Shown here: piece after piece, positions 11,034-13,034 of the stretch
Numbering within the stretch: position 1 is the first letter of the stretch
Layout of the letters: each line of letters starts with the position of its first letter
Source: Pseudomonadota bacterium
GTDB taxonomy: Bacteria; Pseudomonadota; Gammaproteobacteria; Burkholderiales; Burkholderiaceae_D
Direction: 5' to 3'
DNA length: 13,034 nt
NCBI GenBank assembly: GCA_023392035.1
Contig: JAEVZY010000050.1
Location: 1 to 13,034, forward strand
Translations under genes and position numbers: made by a program
Notes under the pieces: model-generated
Databases searched by the model: none
Told to the model about the DNA's origin: nothing
Seen by the model: only the letters and a program-made list of their open reading frames with translations

Positions 11034-13034
11034 CTAATCCGGCCGCGCGCCCCTGTCGCGAAACGGATTGCCCACCTGACTCAGATAGCGCTCACCCATC
11101 AGCGCCGCAGCGTGCTCGTTCAAGTGATTGCTGTCCTTGTACAGCGCCAGGTTGCCGCTGGAGGTGGGACATTCGTGCGCGTCGCACAGCACGCTGATGG
11201 GATCGAGGATGATGGTTCCGGCGATTTTTTCCGCGACGCGCCGGATCGCCGCGACGGTAGCCTGCTGTTCGCGCTCCACCTTCTCGCGCGGGATGCTGCA
11301 ATTGGTGTCGGCGGCAATCCAGCCGCGCTTGCGGTACAGCACGCAGTGCGACAGGTCCGGTTCATGCGCCGGGTTGTCCTGCATGATGACCGGGGTGGCG
11401 CCGGCCTGGCGGATGGCTTGCACCGCGTGCAGCATCTGCTGCTCGAAATGCGGGTTCTCTTCCGACGCCCAGGCTCCGGCCAGCACCACGTAGCGATAGC
11501 TGCCGGCCATGGCCAGCAAGTCGGCATTGTGTTGCGGGCAGACCGGCGAGATATACGGATTGCCCACCGTTCCGGGCTGGTTGGGCAAGTAGATGGGGAA
11601 GCACACGCCCTGCACGTTGTACACCGCCTTCAGGTCGGCATCGCGCGCCAGCACTTCCACGAAGGGCTTGAAGTGATCGGCATGCGAATCGCCGACCAGC
11701 AGCAGTTGCGCGTGGCCGGGCCGGTCGGCGCCGAAGCTGCACTTTTGATCGAGCCAGGCTTCGTCGAACTTGCGATAGTTCTCGGCCTTGACCGAGCAAT
11801 CCTGGGACAGATCGCGCTTGAATGAGTAACTGGCGATCATCGCGCGCAAGTCAGCCGGGAAGCGCTGCGGCGCGCCTTGGGTGATATAGGACCAGGCGCC
11901 CATGGCCAGGAAGGCCGCGGCCGGCAAGGCGTAATAGCGGATCGCCAACGCCTTGAAGCCCAGCTTGCGATTGCGGCGTATCGGTTGTTCCACCCACAGC
12001 CAAGTCAGCCAGGCCAACAGAAAAGCCAGGGCCACGGCGGCCAGGGCCACACTGAGGCTCAATTGCACCTGGCGATAGCGCAGGAAGGCAAAGATCGGCC
12101 AGTGCCACAAGTAGAGCGAGTAGGAAATCAAGCCGATGCCGACCATGGGCCGGGACGACAGCACCACGCTGAACCAATGCCGCTGGCTGCCGGCAAACAG
12201 CAGCAGCGCCGTGCCCAGGCAAGGCAGCAGCGAACGCCAGCCGGGAAAGGGCAGGAATTTGTTGAGCAGGACAAAGGACGACAGCACCATCGCCAGCCCC
12301 AGCACCGCCAGCAGATTGGCCAGCCAGGCCGGCATGCTGCGCACATGGCGGCTGGCGTAGAAGGTCAAGGCGCCGATCAGCAACTCATGGCCGCGCGAGC
12401 TCAGCAAAAAATAGGACGCCACCTTGCCGGTCTGCAGTTCCGACCAGGCGACGATCAGCACCGCCATCAACATCAGCAGCGGCAGCAGCCAGCGGCGGGC
12501 ATAGCGATAAAGAACGATCAGCAACAGCGGAAAAATGAAATAGAACTGCTCTTCCACCGACAGCGACCAGGTATGCAGCAGCGGAAATTCCTCGGTGCGT
12601 TGGCCGAAGTAACCCCAGCTCAGGAGCGAAAAGAAGATGTTGGCCGCAAAGCCCCAGGAGGCCGCCAGCGACGTGGTGTAGTACAGGTAGTCGTAGGGAA
12701 TCAGGAGCCAGGAGGCAAACGCCAGGGTGCAGACCGACACCAGCAGATAGGCCGGCAGCAGGCGCTTGATGCGGCGCGTATAGAAATTGCCGAAGCTGAA
12801 GTCGCCCAGCTCGACATGGCGGGCGATCAATCCGGTGATGAGATAGCCGGAGATGACGAAGAACACATCCACCCCGACGAAGCCGCCCGGCAGCCAGGCG
12901 GCGCCGGCATGAAAGGCGATCACCGCCAGCACCGCGATGGCGCGCAAGCCGTCGATGTCGGGGCGGTATTGGTGATGGGCGGAGGGCGCGGCGGTCTGCA
13001 TCGGCTCGGTATGCCTGACGTGTCGAGCAGGCAT
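11034..13034 (-). CDS. OafA/YrhL-type O-acyltransferase with C-terminal SGNH domain
   Basis: This class of inner-membrane acyltransferase moves acetyl or other acyl groups onto surface sugars such as O-antigen, exopolysaccharide or glycans. The 666 residues visible contain an AT3 membrane domain: YRPDIDGLRAIAVLAVIAFH with the R-X10-H motif (Arg31, His42), GGFVGVDVFFVISGYLIT (50-67), FYTRRIKRLLPAY (84-96), LHTWSLSVEEQFYF (153-166), SLYLWHWPIF (306-315), and about ten hydrophobic helices up to residue 385. A periplasmic SGNH domain follows, with LLVGDSHADHF (445-455) holding the catalytic Ser and YKDSNHLNEHA (632-642) holding the Asp634/His637 pair. The frame reaches the window edge with an ATG at 13032-13034. 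M12 (13001) is an alternative start and the true start may lie outside. The substrate cannot be inferred. Its last 16 codons recur in diverged form at 10184-10232. Confidence 0.93.
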   Translation of the reverse strand: MPARHVRHTEPMQTAAPSAHHQYRPDIDGLRAIAVLAVIAFHAGAAWLPGGFVGVDVFFVISGYLITGLIARHVELGDFSFGNFYTRRIKRLLPAYLLVSVCTLAFASWLLIPYDYLYYTTSLAASWGFAANIFFSLLSWGYFGQRTEEFPLLHTWSLSVEEQFYFIFPLLLIVLYRYARRWLLPLLMLMAVLIVAWSELQTGKVASYFLLSSRGHELLIGALTFYASRHVRSMPAWLANLLAVLGLAMVLSSFVLLNKFLPFPGWRSLLPCLGTALLLFAGSQRHWFSVVLSSRPMVGIGLISYSLYLWHWPIFAFLRYRQVQLSLSVALAAVALAFLLAWLTWLWVEQPIRRNRKLGFKALAIRYYALPAAAFLAMGAWSYITQGAPQRFPADLRAMIASYSFKRDLSQDCSVKAENYRKFDEAWLDQKCSFGADRPGHAQLLLVGDSHADHFKPFVEVLARDADLKAVYNVQGVCFPIYLPNQPGTVGNPYISPVCPQHNADLLAMAGSYRYVVLAGAWASEENPHFEQQMLHAVQAIRQAGATPVIMQDNPAHEPDLSHCVLYRKRGWIAADTNCSIPREKVEREQQATVAAIRRVAEKIAGTIILDPISVLCDAHECPTSSGNLALYKDSNHLNEHAAALMGERYLSQVGNPFRDRGARPD
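11057..11105 (-). repeat. Acyltransferase 3' end, intact mate of the 10184-10232 copy
   Basis: This segment encodes the last conserved residues of the acyltransferase (ALMGERYLSQVGNPFRD) and matches 10184-10232 at 39 of 49 bases. Together the two copies flank the ORF6N gene as an imperfect direct repeat 873 bp apart. Confidence 0.75.

Overview
The window is GC-rich DNA with gene content typical of a betaproteobacterium of the order Burkholderiales. The best guess is an Oxalobacteraceae-like genome (Herbaspirillum, Janthinobacterium or Massilia relatives). That placement is an inference from protein flavour and from the pst / ppk1 / ppx neighbourhood; no 16S or other marker is present.

Layout, left to right. 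(1) Minus strand, 1-1603: the 5' part of pstC and all of pstS, the high-affinity phosphate ABC importer. (2) Plus strand, 1829-4420: ppk1 (polyphosphate kinase), followed after 9 bp by a sixA-like histidine phosphatase reading frame broken by an in-frame TAG. (3) Minus strand, 4447-7431: an OlsB-type acyltransferase (ornithine lipid synthesis), a Lys/Ala-rich protein with a ribbon-helix-helix-like C-terminus, and ppx (exopolyphosphatase). (4) Plus strand, 7596-10215: three genes joined by ATGA overlaps. They are a PlcP-type metallophosphoesterase, an Agt-type (MGDG synthase family) glycolipid glycosyltransferase, and an unrecognised four-helix membrane protein. (5) 10184-11105: a patch with an ORF6N-domain gene, flanked by diverged copies of the 3' end of an acyltransferase gene. 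(6) Minus strand, 11034-13034: an OafA-type AT3-SGNH O-acyltransferase whose 5' end lies at the window edge.

The unifying theme is phosphate economy. Phosphate uptake (pst), storage and release as polyphosphate (ppk1, ppx), and replacement of phospholipids by phosphorus-free lipids (plcP and agt for glycolipids, olsB for ornithine lipid) lie within about 10 kb. Both divergent intergenic regions, pstS/ppk1 and ppx/plcP, carry Pho-box-like direct repeats on both strands: 7-bp GTCA-containing half-sites, 11 bp apart. This suggests that PhoB switches on four transcription units together. The third gene of the plcP-agt operon is the best candidate for an undescribed component of phosphate-starvation membrane remodelling.

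Other notable items are the amber codon in sixA, length-variable in-frame repeats in pstC and in the Lys/Ala-rich gene, a perfect 16-bp-stem palindrome inside the ORF6N gene, and the acyltransferase 3'-end fossil. No rRNA, tRNA, CRISPR array or complete insertion sequence was seen, and no gene-free stretch exceeds 300 bases.
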